64,000 bases of DNA from DAIDKA01 sp963708865 (lineage in GTDB: Bacteria > Pseudomonadota > Gammaproteobacteria > Steroidobacterales > Steroidobacteraceae): positions 186,001 through 250,000 of the forward strand of contig CAVPUC010000001.1 in assembly GCA_963708865.1 (NCBI GenBank), in the 5' to 3' direction. A program made the translations under genes and the position numbers. The notes beneath the pieces were generated by a model. The model had not been told where the DNA came from, searched no databases, and saw only the letters and a program-made list of their open reading frames with translations. Positions 8,062 through 17,697 of the stretch are shown in pieces; position 1 is the stretch's first letter; the number at the start of each line of letters is the position of its first letter.

Positions 8062-9693
8062 TTAAGAGTCCGTCCGGGTCGGTCGGATCGTATCCGGTAA
8101 CAAGGTGGCGCCAAAGCGCTCCTGCAACGCCTTCACCGTGGGGTCCTCACCAAAAGCCTGGCGCGCCGCGACCAGTGCCGCGCGGCCCTCGCGCTCCTGG
8201 ATCTGGGCGGGGGTCTGCGCCTGCGGGTCGGCCACGAACTCCAGCCGCACGGCGCCGCCGAAATAGGCCCCCAGAGCCTGCTGCAGCTTGGCTTCGATGC
8301 CGGCGGTGCGCGAGGCCTGGAAGCGCGGATCCAGGCCCAGCCGCACGGCGCCCTCGCGCCGGCCCAGGAACTGGCAGTTGAGCGCCAGGGACCGCACGGC
8401 GCCGCTCAAGCCCATCTCCGCGACCATGGCCGTCCAGTCAGCCGGTTCAGCGGGGCCCGCCGGGGCTGCGGGCGTGCCCAGGGGCGCTGGGGCAGCCGCC
8501 GGAGCCGCCGCAACCTCGGCGCGGCTGCCGCGGCCGGCCGCAGCCTTGGCGGCCAGCGCGCCGCCCCCGGGGGCTGCTCCGGGGGCCGGGCCTGCGGTCA
8601 GCGAGGAGCCGGCATAGCGAAATCCCAGCATCCGCAGCAGCGTCATTTCAAATCCGGCACGCGGATCGGGCGCCAGATGCAGATCGCGCCGGCCGATGAT
8701 GGCCGTCTGGTAATACAGCTGCACATCCTCGGGTCGGATGCCCTGCGCCAGCTGCTTGAGCAGGCTCAGCTCATACAGCTCATCCCCGTCATAGTCGGGA
8801 ACGGCCTGAACCAGCGCCACGCGCACCAGTAAGGCGGCGAACTCATCCAGCAGCTGCGCATGATCGGGCGCCCATTGCTCCAGCTCGTGCGCCCAGCCGA
8901 TCACGGCCGGTGCAGCGGCCTCGATCATCAGCTGCGCGAGCTTCACCACATGATCGCGCGCCACGGTGCCGAGCATGTCGCGCACCTGCGCTTCGGCCAC
9001 GCTGCCGCCGGCAAAGGCGATCACCTGATCGAGCAGCGAGAGGCCATCGCGCATGCTGCCGTCGGCGGCCTGCGCCAGCAATCGCAAGCCCGCCGGCTCA
9101 AAGCCAATCCCTTCAAGCTCCAGCACATGCTGCAACCGCCCGGCGATCAGCGACACCGGCAGCCGCTTCAGGTTGAACTGCAGGCAGCGCGACAGCACGG
9201 TCGCCGGCAGCTTCTGCGGATCGGTGGTCGCGAGCAGGAACTTCACGCGCGGCGGCGGCTCCTCCAGCGTCTTCAGCAGGGCGTTGAAGGAATGGGTCGA
9301 CAGCATGTGCACCTCATCGATGAGGTACACCTTGTAGCGACCCTGGGTGGGGGCGTACTGCACATTGTCGAGCAGCTCGCGGGTGTCATCGACCTTGGTG
9401 CGCGAGGCGGCGTCGACTTCGATCAGGTCCACGAACCGACCTTCGTCGATGGCAAGACAGCTGGGGCATTCGCCACAAGGCGAGGCGGAGACGCCGCGAT
9501 CGCAGTTCAGGCACTTCGCGAAAATGCGCGCGATCGTGGTTTTGCCTACCCCGCGGGTGCCCGTGAACAGGAAGGCGTGGTGAACGCGATCAGTGTCCAG
9601 GGCATGGGTCAGCGCACGCCGCACATGCTCCTGGCCGATCATGTCGACGAAGCGCTTCGGCCGCCATTTGCGAGCCAACGCTACATAAGCCAC
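8062..9693 (-). CDS. dnaX: DNA polymerase III subunit gamma/tau
   Basis: The clamp-loader ATPase of the replicative polymerase, 543 residues. It has the Walker A motif GTRGVGKTT near residue 45 and a zinc module CLNCDRGVSASPCGECPSC. The DEVH Walker B motif lies in LIDEVHMLS, and the sensor region is FLLATTDPQKLPATVLSRC. An Ala/Pro/Gly-rich linker near residues 365-415 leads to the tau-specific C-terminal domain. I saw no A-rich slippery heptamer, so programmed frameshifting to give gamma is not apparent. It heads the dnaX-ybaB-recR operon, just after the SRP RNA gene. Confidence 0.96.
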   Translation of the reverse strand: MAYVALARKWRPKRFVDMIGQEHVRRALTHALDTDRVHHAFLFTGTRGVGKTTIARIFAKCLNCDRGVSASPCGECPSCLAIDEGRFVDLIEVDAASRTKVDDTRELLDNVQYAPTQGRYKVYLIDEVHMLSTHSFNALLKTLEEPPPRVKFLLATTDPQKLPATVLSRCLQFNLKRLPVSLIAGRLQHVLELEGIGFEPAGLRLLAQAADGSMRDGLSLLDQVIAFAGGSVAEAQVRDMLGTVARDHVVKLAQLMIEAAAPAVIGWAHELEQWAPDHAQLLDEFAALLVRVALVQAVPDYDGDELYELSLLKQLAQGIRPEDVQLYYQTAIIGRRDLHLAPDPRAGFEMTLLRMLGFRYAGSSLTAGPAPGAAPGGGALAAKAAAGRGSRAEVAAAPAAAPAPLGTPAAPAGPAEPADWTAMVAEMGLSGAVRSLALNCQFLGRREGAVRLGLDPRFQASRTAGIEAKLQQALGAYFGGAVRLEFVADPQAQTPAQIQEREGRAALVAARQAFGEDPTVKALQERFGATLLPDTIRPTRTDS

Positions 9694-9716
9694 AGCTCAT
9701 CCTTCATCCATTTGGA

Positions 9717-9829
9717 GGTGATCCGCACCAGCTTGGATTCCGGCACCCGACATCGCCGCTGCCGCTGCTCCCTTCCGGGCCTGACGGGATTCACGACTGG
9801 TCGTCGCGGAGTAGCCGATGCGGACCACC
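9717..9829 (-). ncRNA. ffs: Signal recognition particle 4.5S RNA
   Basis: Read on the minus strand, the segment contains the SRP RNA core GTCAGGCCCGGAAGGGAGCA, which carries the conserved tetraloop helix and the asymmetric AGCAG loop that binds Ffh. The ends (about 9819-9829 and 9717-9727) pair over 11 positions with one G-U, closing the long hairpin expected of bacterial 4.5S RNA. The length of about 113 nt fits. It sits between tRNA-Ser and dnaX, a common location. The exact ends are inferred from the pairing. Confidence 0.93.
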
Positions 9830-9860
9830 ATGGACCGGATGCGGGTGCGGCGGCCGAAAC

Positions 9861-9952
9861 TGGCGGAGAGGGTGGGATTCGAACCCACGAACACCCGTGA
9901 AGATGTTACTGGAATTCCAGTCCAGCGCCTTCGACCGCTCGGCCACCTCTCC
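9861..9952 (-). tRNA. tRNA-Ser (anticodon GGA)
   Basis: A 92-nt class II tRNA on the minus strand. The acceptor stem GGAGAGG pairs with CCTCTCC, followed by discriminator G and an encoded CCA. The anticodon loop CTGGAAT gives anticodon GGA, reading UCC/UCU serine codons. A long variable arm (near 9895-9905) and the T loop GTTCGAATC are present. Confidence 0.96.
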
Positions 9953-9977
9953 CCTCAACAACTATTCACATATCATA

Positions 9978-10280
9978 TCAAACCGCGGGAGGCGGTCGCG
10001 GTCCGCGCGGCTCGACGAACTTTGGCGGCTCATCCAGACACGGATCCTGGGGACGTCGCGGCGGCATGGCCGGCTCATTGAGCTCGGGGATCTGCAGGCT
10101 GCTCTTCGCGTCCGGCGCATCCATGCCAAGTGGCACCCGCAGCGGCGCCACGCTACCCGCCCGCTGATAGCCCTCGGTGTCATTCGCGCAGCTATGGGTG
10201 AAGGAGCGCCACGTGTGGCAGCCACTCAGTCCCAGCACCATCGCCGCCAGTACTCCCGCAGCGCGCAATCCCTTCAGCAT
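9978..10280 (-). CDS. Short lipoprotein, BamC N-terminal-like
   Basis: A 100-residue lipoprotein with signal peptide and lipobox LSGC. The mature part contains GYQRAGSVAPLRVPLGMDAP followed by an IPEL element. This resembles the unstructured N-terminal stretch of BamC (NlpB), which lies along BamD in the outer-membrane BAM complex. The two helix-grip domains of full BamC are absent; the protein ends in a Pro/Arg-rich tail. It lies 19 bases after dapA on the same strand, exactly where bamC follows dapA in E. coli, which supports the assignment. The start is the ATG at 10280, preceded by AGAGG at 8 bases, rather than the GTG at 10289. Confidence 0.6.
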   Translation of the reverse strand: MLKGLRAAGVLAAMVLGLSGCHTWRSFTHSCANDTEGYQRAGSVAPLRVPLGMDAPDAKSSLQIPELNEPAMPPRRPQDPCLDEPPKFVEPRGPRPPPAV

Positions 10281-10299
10281 CAAGTCCACCTCTCATTAG

Positions 10300-11179
10300 T
10301 TACCGCAGCGCCCCGGCCGCGCGCAGCGACCGCTCCAGCGGCGGTCCGTACTGCACCGCAAGCTCGGTCAATGGCAGGCGCACGCCCGCGCCCATCAGTC
10401 CCATGCGCGCCAATGCCCACTTGGCCGGAATGGGATTGGTCTCCAGAAACAAACGTCTCATGCAGCGATGCGATGCCCTCATCGAGCTTGCGGGCTGTCT
10501 CAGCGTCACCGCGCAGCGCCGCGGCGATCATCTCTGCCATTGCCCGGGGTACTACGTTCGCGGTCACCGAAATCACCCCTTTGGCGCCGGCCAGGACGGT
10601 CTCGCGCGCCGAGGCATCATCCCCGCTCAACACCACGAAACCCGGCGGCGCCCGCTCCAGGATCTCCCGCACCCGCGATACCTGCGGGACGGCCTCTTTG
10701 ACCGCGGCCACCCGCGGGAGTTGCGCAACGCGCGCGACCGTCACCGGCAGCATGTCCACGGCGGTCCGGGAGGGGACGTTATACGCGATCACCGGCACCC
10801 GGGAGGCCGCGGCGATCGCCTCATAGTGCCGGAACAGACCCTCCTGGGTGGGGCGGTTATAGGCCGGGGTGACAATAAGCACGCCATCCACCGGCTGCTG
10901 GGACACGGCGCGCACACGCGCCACGGAGGCGGCGGTGTCGCTGCTGCCGGCCCCGGTAATGACCTGGATGCGGCCCCTGGCCTGAGCGCAGGCGCGCTGC
11001 GTCAACTCCAGCAGCTCCGCATCCGACAGCGTGGCGGACTCCCCGGTGGTCCCGCCCACGACAATGCCGCTGGTGCCGTTCTCAATATGGAAGTCGATCA
11101 GGCGCATCCATGCCTGAAAATCCAGCCCGCCGTCGGCGTGCATGGGGGTGACTATTGCGACCAGACTGCCTGAAAACAT
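10300..11179 (-). CDS. dapA: 4-hydroxy-tetrahydrodipicolinate synthase, one-base frameshift near the 3' end
   Basis: First committed enzyme of the lysine/diaminopimelate branch, condensing pyruvate with aspartate semialdehyde. Visible landmarks are the start MFSGSLVAIVTPM, GGTTGESATLS with its Thr-Thr pair, the catalytic Tyr in YNVPSRTAVDM and the Schiff-base Lys in VAAVKEAVPQVS. Near 10456 an extra base throws the frame into VSGDQSHSG. Removing it restores RLFLETNPIPAKWALARMGL and the normal C-terminus ending at 10300, for about 292 residues. An intact dapA is expected in a free-living bacterium, so a consensus error is likely. It is divergent from gcvR. Confidence 0.92.
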
Positions 11180-11333
11180 GCCCAAAACTACCTGGAAAAC
11201 CACAAGGCCGCTTGTGCGCGGAGCGCGCGATGGTACGAGGCGACGCCGGCCCGGGCAAGTTCGGCCTTTGGGCCCCCGGCCGGCAAGGTCGCCTTGGGCG
11301 GGTGCAACCGGTACACTCGGTGCGCTTATTCGT

Positions 11334-11882
11334 ATGACGGCCCCCGAGAAGATGAAGCAACACCTCGCTGTATCAGCGATCGGCAGCGACCGGACCGGGA
11401 TGGTCCACGAACTAACCCGGGTGATCACCGAGTGTGGGGGCAATATCAGCGAGAGCCGGATGGCGAACCTCGGCACCGAGTTCGCCATGCTGCTGCTGGT
11501 TTCGGGAAACTGGCATGCCCTCGCGAAACTTGAAACCGAGCTCAAGCGCCTGATGGAAACCAGCAATCTGTCCGTGCACCTGCGCCGCACGGAGCCGCGC
11601 AGCCCCCGCACCGAGATGCTGCCCTATTCGATTGACGTGGTGTGCCTGGACCAGACCGGGATCGTGTCGGGACTGTCCGGCTTCTTCTCCACCCGCGGTA
11701 TCGATATCGCGGAGGTCTCCACGCGCAGCTACCCGGCCGCCCATACCGGGGCGCCGATGTTCTCGGTCCAGATGATCATCAACGTGCCCAGCCGCATCCA
11801 TGTGGCGCACCTGCGGGAGGAATTCATGGAGTTTTGCGACTCGCTGAATCTGGATGCGATCCTGGAGCCGGTGAAGGCTTAA
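11334..11882 (+). CDS. gcvR: Glycine cleavage regulator-like protein with two ACT domains
   Basis: A 182-residue protein with two ACT domains. The first (LAVSAIGSDRTGMVHELTRV) covers about residues 8-85 and the second (SIDVVCLDQTGIVSGLSGF) about 98-175. In E. coli, GcvR binds GcvA and represses the glycine cleavage operon. The length and the position directly before bcp and divergent from dapA match that gene. Starts at 11334 and 11352 are both possible; the frame upstream to 11142 overlaps dapA and is not used. Confidence 0.85.
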   Translation: MTAPEKMKQHLAVSAIGSDRTGMVHELTRVITECGGNISESRMANLGTEFAMLLLVSGNWHALAKLETELKRLMETSNLSVHLRRTEPRSPRTEMLPYSIDVVCLDQTGIVSGLSGFFSTRGIDIAEVSTRSYPAAHTGAPMFSVQMIINVPSRIHVAHLREEFMEFCDSLNLDAILEPVKA

Positions 11883-11907
11883 GAAACTGCCGCTTACGGA
11901 CGCTCCC

Positions 11908-12379
11908 ATGCCAAAAGTTGTACTGGACCGCAAGGTTCCAGACTTCTCGCTGCCCGCTTCCGGCGCCGGCGAGCTCTGGAGTCTCAAGGCGGCCGCGGGC
12001 CACAAGCTCGTGATCTTCTTCTACCCCAAGGACATGACCAGCGGCTGCACGCTGGAAGCGCAGGGGTTTCGCGACCACGCCGCCGCCTTCAAGCGCGCCG
12101 GCACGGCGATCGTGGGCATCTCGCGCGACAGTCTCGCCTCGCACGAGAAATTCTGCTGCGAAGGAAAAGCTGCCCTACGCGCTGCTGTCCGACAGCGAGG
12201 AGAAGGTGTGCGGCCTGTTTGATGTGATCCGGGAAAAGTCCCTGTACGGGCGCAAGTACCTGGGGATCGAGCGCAGCACATTTCTGCTCGACGCCGCAGG
12301 CCTGCTGCGGCGCGAATGGCGCAAGGTAAAAGTGAACGGACACGTGGAGGAAGTACTTGAAGCGGCGAAGCGTCTCTGA
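11908..12379 (+). CDS. bcp: Thioredoxin-dependent thiol peroxidase (Bcp/PrxQ), one-base frameshift
   Basis: A peroxiredoxin reducing hydrogen and lipid peroxides. The peroxidatic Cys is in KDMTSGCTLEAQGF and the resolving Cys in HEKFC. After HEKFC an extra base near 12157 breaks the frame. Skipping it restores KEKLPYALLSDSEEKVCGLF through to VEEVLEAAKRL and a stop at 12379, about 156 residues, the normal size. The thioredoxin-fold segment LVIFFYPKD is intact. It follows gcvR by 25 bases and precedes phoH by 14, suggesting one transcript. Confidence 0.92.
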
Positions 12380-12393
12380 TCAGCAGCCCCCCG

Positions 12394-13839
12394 ATGCATC
12401 CGGCACCGCAGTTGACGGGACCCACGGGTGCGGACCGCGCCACGCGGCGCCTTTTCGTTCTGGATACCAACGTGCTGATGCACGATCCCACCTCGATTTT
12501 CCGCTTCGAGGAGCACGACATCTATCTGCCGATGGTGGTGCTCGAGGAACTCGACGCCAACAAGAAAGGCCTCTCCGAGGCCTCCCGCAACGTCCGCCAG
12601 GCGAGCCGTTTCCTGGATGAGATGATTCGCGATGCCACCAAGGAACAGATCGACCAGGGCCTGCCGCTGCCGTCGGGTTATTCGGGCAACCATGGCAAGA
12701 AGCCCTCGAGCGGGCGGTTGTTCTTCCAGACCCGGCCGCTGGGTGGCGCCACCCTGCCGGAAATATTGCCGGGACACGGCGCGGACAACGCGATCCTCGC
12801 CCAGACGCTGCAGTTGCAGCGCGAGGCGCCGGTCGCGCGCGTCACCCTGGTGTCCAAGGACATCAACCTGCGCATCAAGGGCGCGGTGCTGGGCGTGCAT
12901 GTCGAGGACTACAACAGCGACAAGACGCTGGAGGACTCGGACGTCCTGTACTCGGGCATGGCGATGCTGCCCGCCGACTTCTGGGAACAGCACGGCAAGG
13001 ACATGCGCTCCTGGAAGGAAGCCGAGCGCACCTTCTACGAAGTGACCGGCCCCGCGGTGCATGACTGGCTGCCGAATCTGGGTGTCTACGAGGACGCCGA
13101 CCACGGCATCGAGGGCATCGTGCGCAAGGTCGACGGGGAGACCGCAACCCTCGAGCTGACCCGCGACTTTCGCAGCGAGCGCCACAACATCTGGGGCGTG
13201 ACGGCGCGCAATCGCGAACAGAACTTCGCGCTCAATCTGCTGATGGATCCGCAGATTGACCTGGTCACGCTGCTGGGACCGGCGGGAACCGGCAAGACGC
13301 TGCTCGCCCTGGCGGCGGGCCTCGCCCAGACATTGGAGAGCAACCGCTTCGTCGAGATCATCATGACCCGGGTCACCATCCCGCTCGGCGAGGACATCGG
13401 TTTCCTGCCCGGTACCGAGGAGGAGAAGATGGAGCCGTGGATGGGCGCCCTCATGGACAACCTCGAGGTGCTGACCCAGGGTCAGGAGGGCGGCAACTGG
13501 GGCCGGGCCGCCACCAATGACCTGCTGCGCAACCGCATCAAGATCCGGTCCCTCAACTTCATGCGCGGTCGCACCTTTCTCAACCGTTACATCATTCTCG
13601 ATGAGGCCCAGAACCTCACGCCCAAGCAGATGAAGGCGCTGATCACGCGCGCCGGTCCCGGCACCAAGATCGCCTGCCTCGGCAATGTCGCGCAGATCGA
13701 TACGCCCTACCTCACCGAGACCACCTCAGGCATCACCTACGCCGTCAACCGCTTCCGGGGCTGGTCGCACTCCGGCCATGTGACACTGGTGCGCGGCGAG
13801 CGCTCGCGGCTGGCGGACTTCGCCTCGGACGCGCTGTAA
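12394..13839 (+). CDS. phoH: PhoH family protein with N-terminal PIN domain
   Basis: A 481-residue protein. The PIN-type nuclease domain begins LFVLDTNVLMHDP and carries further acidic residues (EELDANKKG, DNAILAQTL). The C-terminal PhoH ATPase domain has Walker A GPAGTGKTLLALAAG and the Walker B-like RYIILDEAQNLT. This PIN-PhoH architecture is known as PhoH2/YlaK-type and is linked to RNA unwinding and cleavage. It is likely cotranscribed with gcvR-bcp. Confidence 0.9.
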   Translation: MHPAPQLTGPTGADRATRRLFVLDTNVLMHDPTSIFRFEEHDIYLPMVVLEELDANKKGLSEASRNVRQASRFLDEMIRDATKEQIDQGLPLPSGYSGNHGKKPSSGRLFFQTRPLGGATLPEILPGHGADNAILAQTLQLQREAPVARVTLVSKDINLRIKGAVLGVHVEDYNSDKTLEDSDVLYSGMAMLPADFWEQHGKDMRSWKEAERTFYEVTGPAVHDWLPNLGVYEDADHGIEGIVRKVDGETATLELTRDFRSERHNIWGVTARNREQNFALNLLMDPQIDLVTLLGPAGTGKTLLALAAGLAQTLESNRFVEIIMTRVTIPLGEDIGFLPGTEEEKMEPWMGALMDNLEVLTQGQEGGNWGRAATNDLLRNRIKIRSLNFMRGRTFLNRYIILDEAQNLTPKQMKALITRAGPGTKIACLGNVAQIDTPYLTETTSGITYAVNRFRGWSHSGHVTLVRGERSRLADFASDAL

Positions 13840-13999
13840 CATGGAGCGGGTACCGGCAGCCGACGCTGTCGGCGCTTTGGGCTGCTGGCGCGTTATAGGC
13901 ACTCTGGCACCGCAGGGTTCGGCAATGATTCCTTACGACGCGACGATTGTTTACGGACCAGACTGAAACTCTGCAGTGTCGGTCGCTGTCACAGGTCTT

Positions 14000-15505
14000 A
14001 TGCGAATAATGAGTAAATTCAGGGTGCTCGCCGCTGCCGCGGTCTTTGGCGGGTGTGCGACCTATGCGGCGGCCCAGTCCAACCCCGATCTGCCGGACAT
14101 CGGCAATCCGGCCGGGACGCTGGCCAATCTGGACGACGAATTCCAGATCGGCCGCATGATCATTCATGAGATGCGGGACCAGAACTACCTGCTCGAGGAT
14201 CCCGAAGCCAGCGACTACATCCAGACACTCGGGCTCAGGCTCTCCTCCCAGGCCCCCGATTCCAGTCGCCAGTTTCATTATTACGTCGTGCGCGAGGGTG
14301 ACATCAACGCCGAGGCGCTGCCAGGCGCCTTCGTCGTGGTCAACTACGGCACCATCCTCGCCTCCGACAATGAATCGGAGCTGGCGGGCGTGCTGGCCCA
14401 CGAAACCGCGCACGTCACCCAGCGCCACCTGGTGCGCGGTGCCCTGGCCGCCGAGCACCAGAGCCTGGAGACCGCGGCGGCCATCCTCGGTGCCATTGCC
14501 CTGGGCGCGCTGGGGGGCGGCCCGGCCGCGCTTGAAGGCGGCATCATGGCGGCGCAGGGCATGGGCGCGCAGATGCAGATCAACTTCACCCGCGACCAGG
14601 AATACGAGGCCGATCGCGTCGGCATGGGCTACCTGGCCCACGCCGGCTTTGACCCCTTGGGCATGCCGAACTTCTTCGAAGTCCTCAGCCGCACTTACGG
14701 TTATGGCGAATCGAACGTTCCGCGCATGCTGATCGACCATCCGGTCACCAGCGATCGCATCGCCGAGGCGCGCAGTCGCGCCGCGCAGATGGAGCGGCCA
14801 AAACACATCGAGGACAGTGTCAGTTTCGGGCTGATCAAGGAGCGCCTGCGGGTCCTGACCGCGACCGATGAGTTTGATCTGCGCGGTTATTACGCGGCCC
14901 GCGTCAACATGAGCGATCCGCCGCTGGCGGCCGTGTACGGGCAGGCCCTGGCGCTGGTACAGCGCAATCATCCGGCCGAGGCCATCCCGATCCTGCAGCC
15001 CCTGGTCGCCCAGAATCAGGGCGTCATCATGTTGCATACCCTGCTCGGCCAGGCGCAGATCGCCGCCGGGCAGATCAAGGAGGGTCTGGCCACCTTTGAA
15101 CGAGCCGAGGCCCTCTTCCCCCGCAACATCCCGCTCACGGTGCACTATGGCGAGGCCCTGATCACGGCCAACCAGGCGTTCAAGGCCCACCAGGTGCTGC
15201 TCGACCTGTTCAACAATGAGCCCCCCACCCCATCCGAAATCCGTCTCACGGCGCTTGCGGCGAGCAGCGCCGGGGATGCCGGGGACGCCTACTACTACAT
15301 GGGCGAATACAACATCGCCAATGGCGAGCTGCAACTGGCCACCCAGCAGCTGGAACTGGCGCTGTCCGCGCCGGATCTGACCGTCGTACAGCGCAAGCGC
15401 TTCCTCGCCCGCCTGAAGGAAATCCGCGATGCCATCCTCGAGGACCGCCGCGAGCATGGCGGCCGTGCGCCCAACACGGGCAACAACGGCGGCGCCGGCG
15501 GCTGA
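14000..15505 (+). CDS. bepA: BepA-like M48 metalloprotease with TPR domain
   Basis: A periplasmic zinc metalloprotease with chaperone activity, related to BepA, which helps assembly and quality control of outer-membrane proteins such as LptD. A signal peptide of about 25 residues precedes the mature protein. The zinc motif HETAH lies in GVLAHETAHVTQRH and the third ligand in QEYEADRVGMGYL. The C-terminal half has TPR-like helical repeats (GQALALVQRNHPAEAIPILQ). The tail is Gly/Asn-rich. The start at 14000 (MRIMSKFRVLA) gives a proper signal sequence; 14009 is an alternative. Confidence 0.88.
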   Translation: MRIMSKFRVLAAAAVFGGCATYAAAQSNPDLPDIGNPAGTLANLDDEFQIGRMIIHEMRDQNYLLEDPEASDYIQTLGLRLSSQAPDSSRQFHYYVVREGDINAEALPGAFVVVNYGTILASDNESELAGVLAHETAHVTQRHLVRGALAAEHQSLETAAAILGAIALGALGGGPAALEGGIMAAQGMGAQMQINFTRDQEYEADRVGMGYLAHAGFDPLGMPNFFEVLSRTYGYGESNVPRMLIDHPVTSDRIAEARSRAAQMERPKHIEDSVSFGLIKERLRVLTATDEFDLRGYYAARVNMSDPPLAAVYGQALALVQRNHPAEAIPILQPLVAQNQGVIMLHTLLGQAQIAAGQIKEGLATFERAEALFPRNIPLTVHYGEALITANQAFKAHQVLLDLFNNEPPTPSEIRLTALAASSAGDAGDAYYYMGEYNIANGELQLATQQLELALSAPDLTVVQRKRFLARLKEIRDAILEDRREHGGRAPNTGNNGGAGG

Positions 15506-15573
15506 TACCGCACAGAGCCGGCCGGTGGCTGTTGCTACACTAGCCGCGTCTCTTACTTTGGGCCCGTCTCACC

Positions 15574-16377
15574 ATGCATAGAAAACCCTCGCTGATTCAC
15601 CTGTGCGGCGCGCTTTGCCTCGTGGCGCTGCTTAGCGGGTGCGTGGCGGTGCCGCGCGGCGCCGTCAAGGATCCCCGCGATCCGCTGGAGCGCCTCAACC
15701 GCACGACCTTCAAGGTCGATGACGTCCTGGCGCACGATATCGCCCTGCCCATCGGGCATGCCTACATCGCCGTGACGCCCAAATTCGTGCGCCGGGGCAT
15801 CGCCAACGTCTTTGAGAACGCCCATACCCCGGACATCATGATCAACGATCTGCTGCAGGGGAAATTCGCCGCCTTCGGGCAGGAGACCACGCGGCTGATC
15901 CTGAACAGCACGGTGGGCCTGGGGGGTCTGCTGGACCCGGCCAGCGCGGTCGGGCTGCCCAAGGATGACAATGACTTCGGCAGGACGCTGGGCACCTGGG
16001 GCCTGTCCTCCGGTCCCTACCTGGTGCTGCCGCTATTCGGTCCTTCGGATTTTCGCGACGCCGTCGGCAAGATTCCCGATACGTTCGCGAACCCGCAGTA
16101 TTACATCCGGCCCACCACGACGGCCTATGCCGTCGATGCCTTGAGTTTGCTGAACCTGTCCGCCGAGACCCTGATCCCCACCTATCAGCTGCTGGATCAG
16201 CAGAACGCCTTCGACCGCTATGCGTTTGCGCGCAATGCGTACCTGCAGCGCCGTGACTTCCAGGTTCACGGCGACAACGGCGGCGCGGTCGACCAGGAGG
16301 AGCGGGATCTGCAGAAATCCCTGCAGGACGATTCGCCGCCGCCGCCGGCCAATCCGCCGCCACCCGTCAACAAGTAG
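15574..16377 (+). CDS. mlaA: Phospholipid-binding lipoprotein MlaA (VacJ)
   Basis: The outer-membrane component of the Mla pathway, which removes misplaced phospholipids from the outer leaflet. It has a lipoprotein signal with lipobox LLSGC and the family start DPRDPLERLNRTTFKVDD. Further on are DIMINDLLQGKF and the characteristic GTWGLSSGPYLVLPLFGPS. The C-terminus has a proline-rich tail. At 267 residues it is close to E. coli MlaA plus the tail. The rest of the Mla system (mlaFEDCB) lies 1.3 kb downstream on the opposite strand. Confidence 0.94.
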   Translation: MHRKPSLIHLCGALCLVALLSGCVAVPRGAVKDPRDPLERLNRTTFKVDDVLAHDIALPIGHAYIAVTPKFVRRGIANVFENAHTPDIMINDLLQGKFAAFGQETTRLILNSTVGLGGLLDPASAVGLPKDDNDFGRTLGTWGLSSGPYLVLPLFGPSDFRDAVGKIPDTFANPQYYIRPTTTAYAVDALSLLNLSAETLIPTYQLLDQQNAFDRYAFARNAYLQRRDFQVHGDNGGAVDQEERDLQKSLQDDSPPPPANPPPPVNK

Positions 16378-16405
16378 CCCCCGCTGACCCCACGCCGCGG
16401 CGGCG

Positions 16406-17697
16406 ATGGAAGCGCAGCGCGATCGCGGCTTGGTGCGGGCCCTGGGACCGTGGAGTCTCGCCGCCGGCATTTTCAGCATGATCGTCGGCGCCGGCATCTT
16501 CACCACGCCGGCGGCGTTGGCGCAGGCGCTGGGCGGCTGGGCACCGCTTGCCATCGTGGGCTGTGCGCTGGCGGTGGGCGCGGTAGCCATCTGCTGTGCG
16601 GAGGCGGGCAGCCGCATCCCCACCAGCGGCGGCATCTATGGCTGCGTCGAGGCCGCCTACGGGCCGCTGCCGGGATTCCTGTGCGGCATGCTGCTCTTGG
16701 TCGGGGATGTGCTCGCCTGCGGGGGAGTCAGCGCCGCGCTGGCCGCGATCGTCGCGGCCCAGGCGCCCACGGCGTGGGCCGCGGCACTGCGCGTTCTCAC
16801 CATTGTCGGGCTGCTGGGCCTTATGGCAACGATCAATCTGCGCGGGGTGCGCCGCGGCGGCCAGTTTGTCACCGCGGCGACCGCCGTGAAGCTGCTGCCG
16901 CTGCTGGTGTTCGTGATCGCGGGCTCAGGCGCCGTGCACCCCGCCAACCTGACCCTGACGGCGGCGGGCTCCCCGGCGATCGGCCGGGCGGTGCTGTTGG
17001 CCTTGTTCACGTTCATGGGCATGGAGAGCGCGCTGGTGGTGAGCGGTGAGGTGGCGCAACCCAGCCGCACCATTCCGCGAAGCTTGCTGCTCGCCATCGG
17101 CGGCGCCACGGTGCTGTACGTCGCGATCCAGCTGGTCGCGCAGGGCATTCTCGGCAGCGCGCTGGGAACCTCGGCCGCGCCGCTGGCGGAGACGCCATGG
17201 GGCGCCTGAATCCGGGCCTGCGTTGGGTGCTGTTGGCGGGTGCGGCCCTGTCCATGTTCGGCTGGCTGGGCGCGGACATTCTGGCAAGCCCGCGCATCCT
17301 GTTCGCGATGGCGCGCGACGGCCGACTGCCCGCGCTGTGGGGTCGGCTGAATGGCAAGACCCATGCGCCCGACTGGGCGATCGTCAGCTACGCCGCTGCC
17401 GCCGCGCTCCTCGCCGTCACCGGTACGTTTGCCGAACTGGCGGTACTGTCGGCACTTGCGAGCACCGTGCTCTACGCCTATGTGTGTCTGGCGGCGTGGC
17501 GACTGAAGCGGCGCGGCACCGCCTTGGCGGGTGCGCCGTTGAACTTCCGGTGGCTGACGGCCGCGGTCAGCGTCGGCATCGGCAGCATGATCGTGATGAT
17601 CGCCCTCGCCGCGCCGTTCGAGATCCTGGGACTTGCGGCACTGATCGGGGTGTCTGCGCTGCTGTACGCCGCCTCAGGCCGCCGCATCCGCCAATAG
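16406..17697 (+). CDS. APC-family amino acid permease, frameshifted
   Basis: An amino acid-polyamine-organocation transporter with about 12 membrane segments. The first helix carries the signature GIFSMIVGAGIFTTPAAL, typical of the unwound substrate-binding helix. Further segments include FTFMGMESALVVSGEV and, in the second frame, GWLGADILASPRILFAMARDGRLP. The first frame stops after PLAETPWGA; near 17197 the reading moves to the frame beginning GRLNPGLRWVLL. This shift needs one missing base (or two extra), unlike most others in the window. Joined length is about 430 residues. The substrate is not predictable. The 3' end overlaps the convergent mlaB by 24 bases. Confidence 0.82.

Noticed and set aside
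8062..9693. Programmed frameshift in dnaX
   Set aside because: No A-rich slippery heptamer or downstream hairpin was seen at the expected place; the full tau frame is intact.
10280..11611. 443-residue frame containing DapA
   Set aside because: The N-terminal part overlaps divergent gcvR with no homology, and the C-terminal part is out of frame after 10456.
13745..15457. 570-residue open frame antisense to the BepA-like gene
   Set aside because: Shadow of a well-supported metalloprotease; its composition has no domain pattern.
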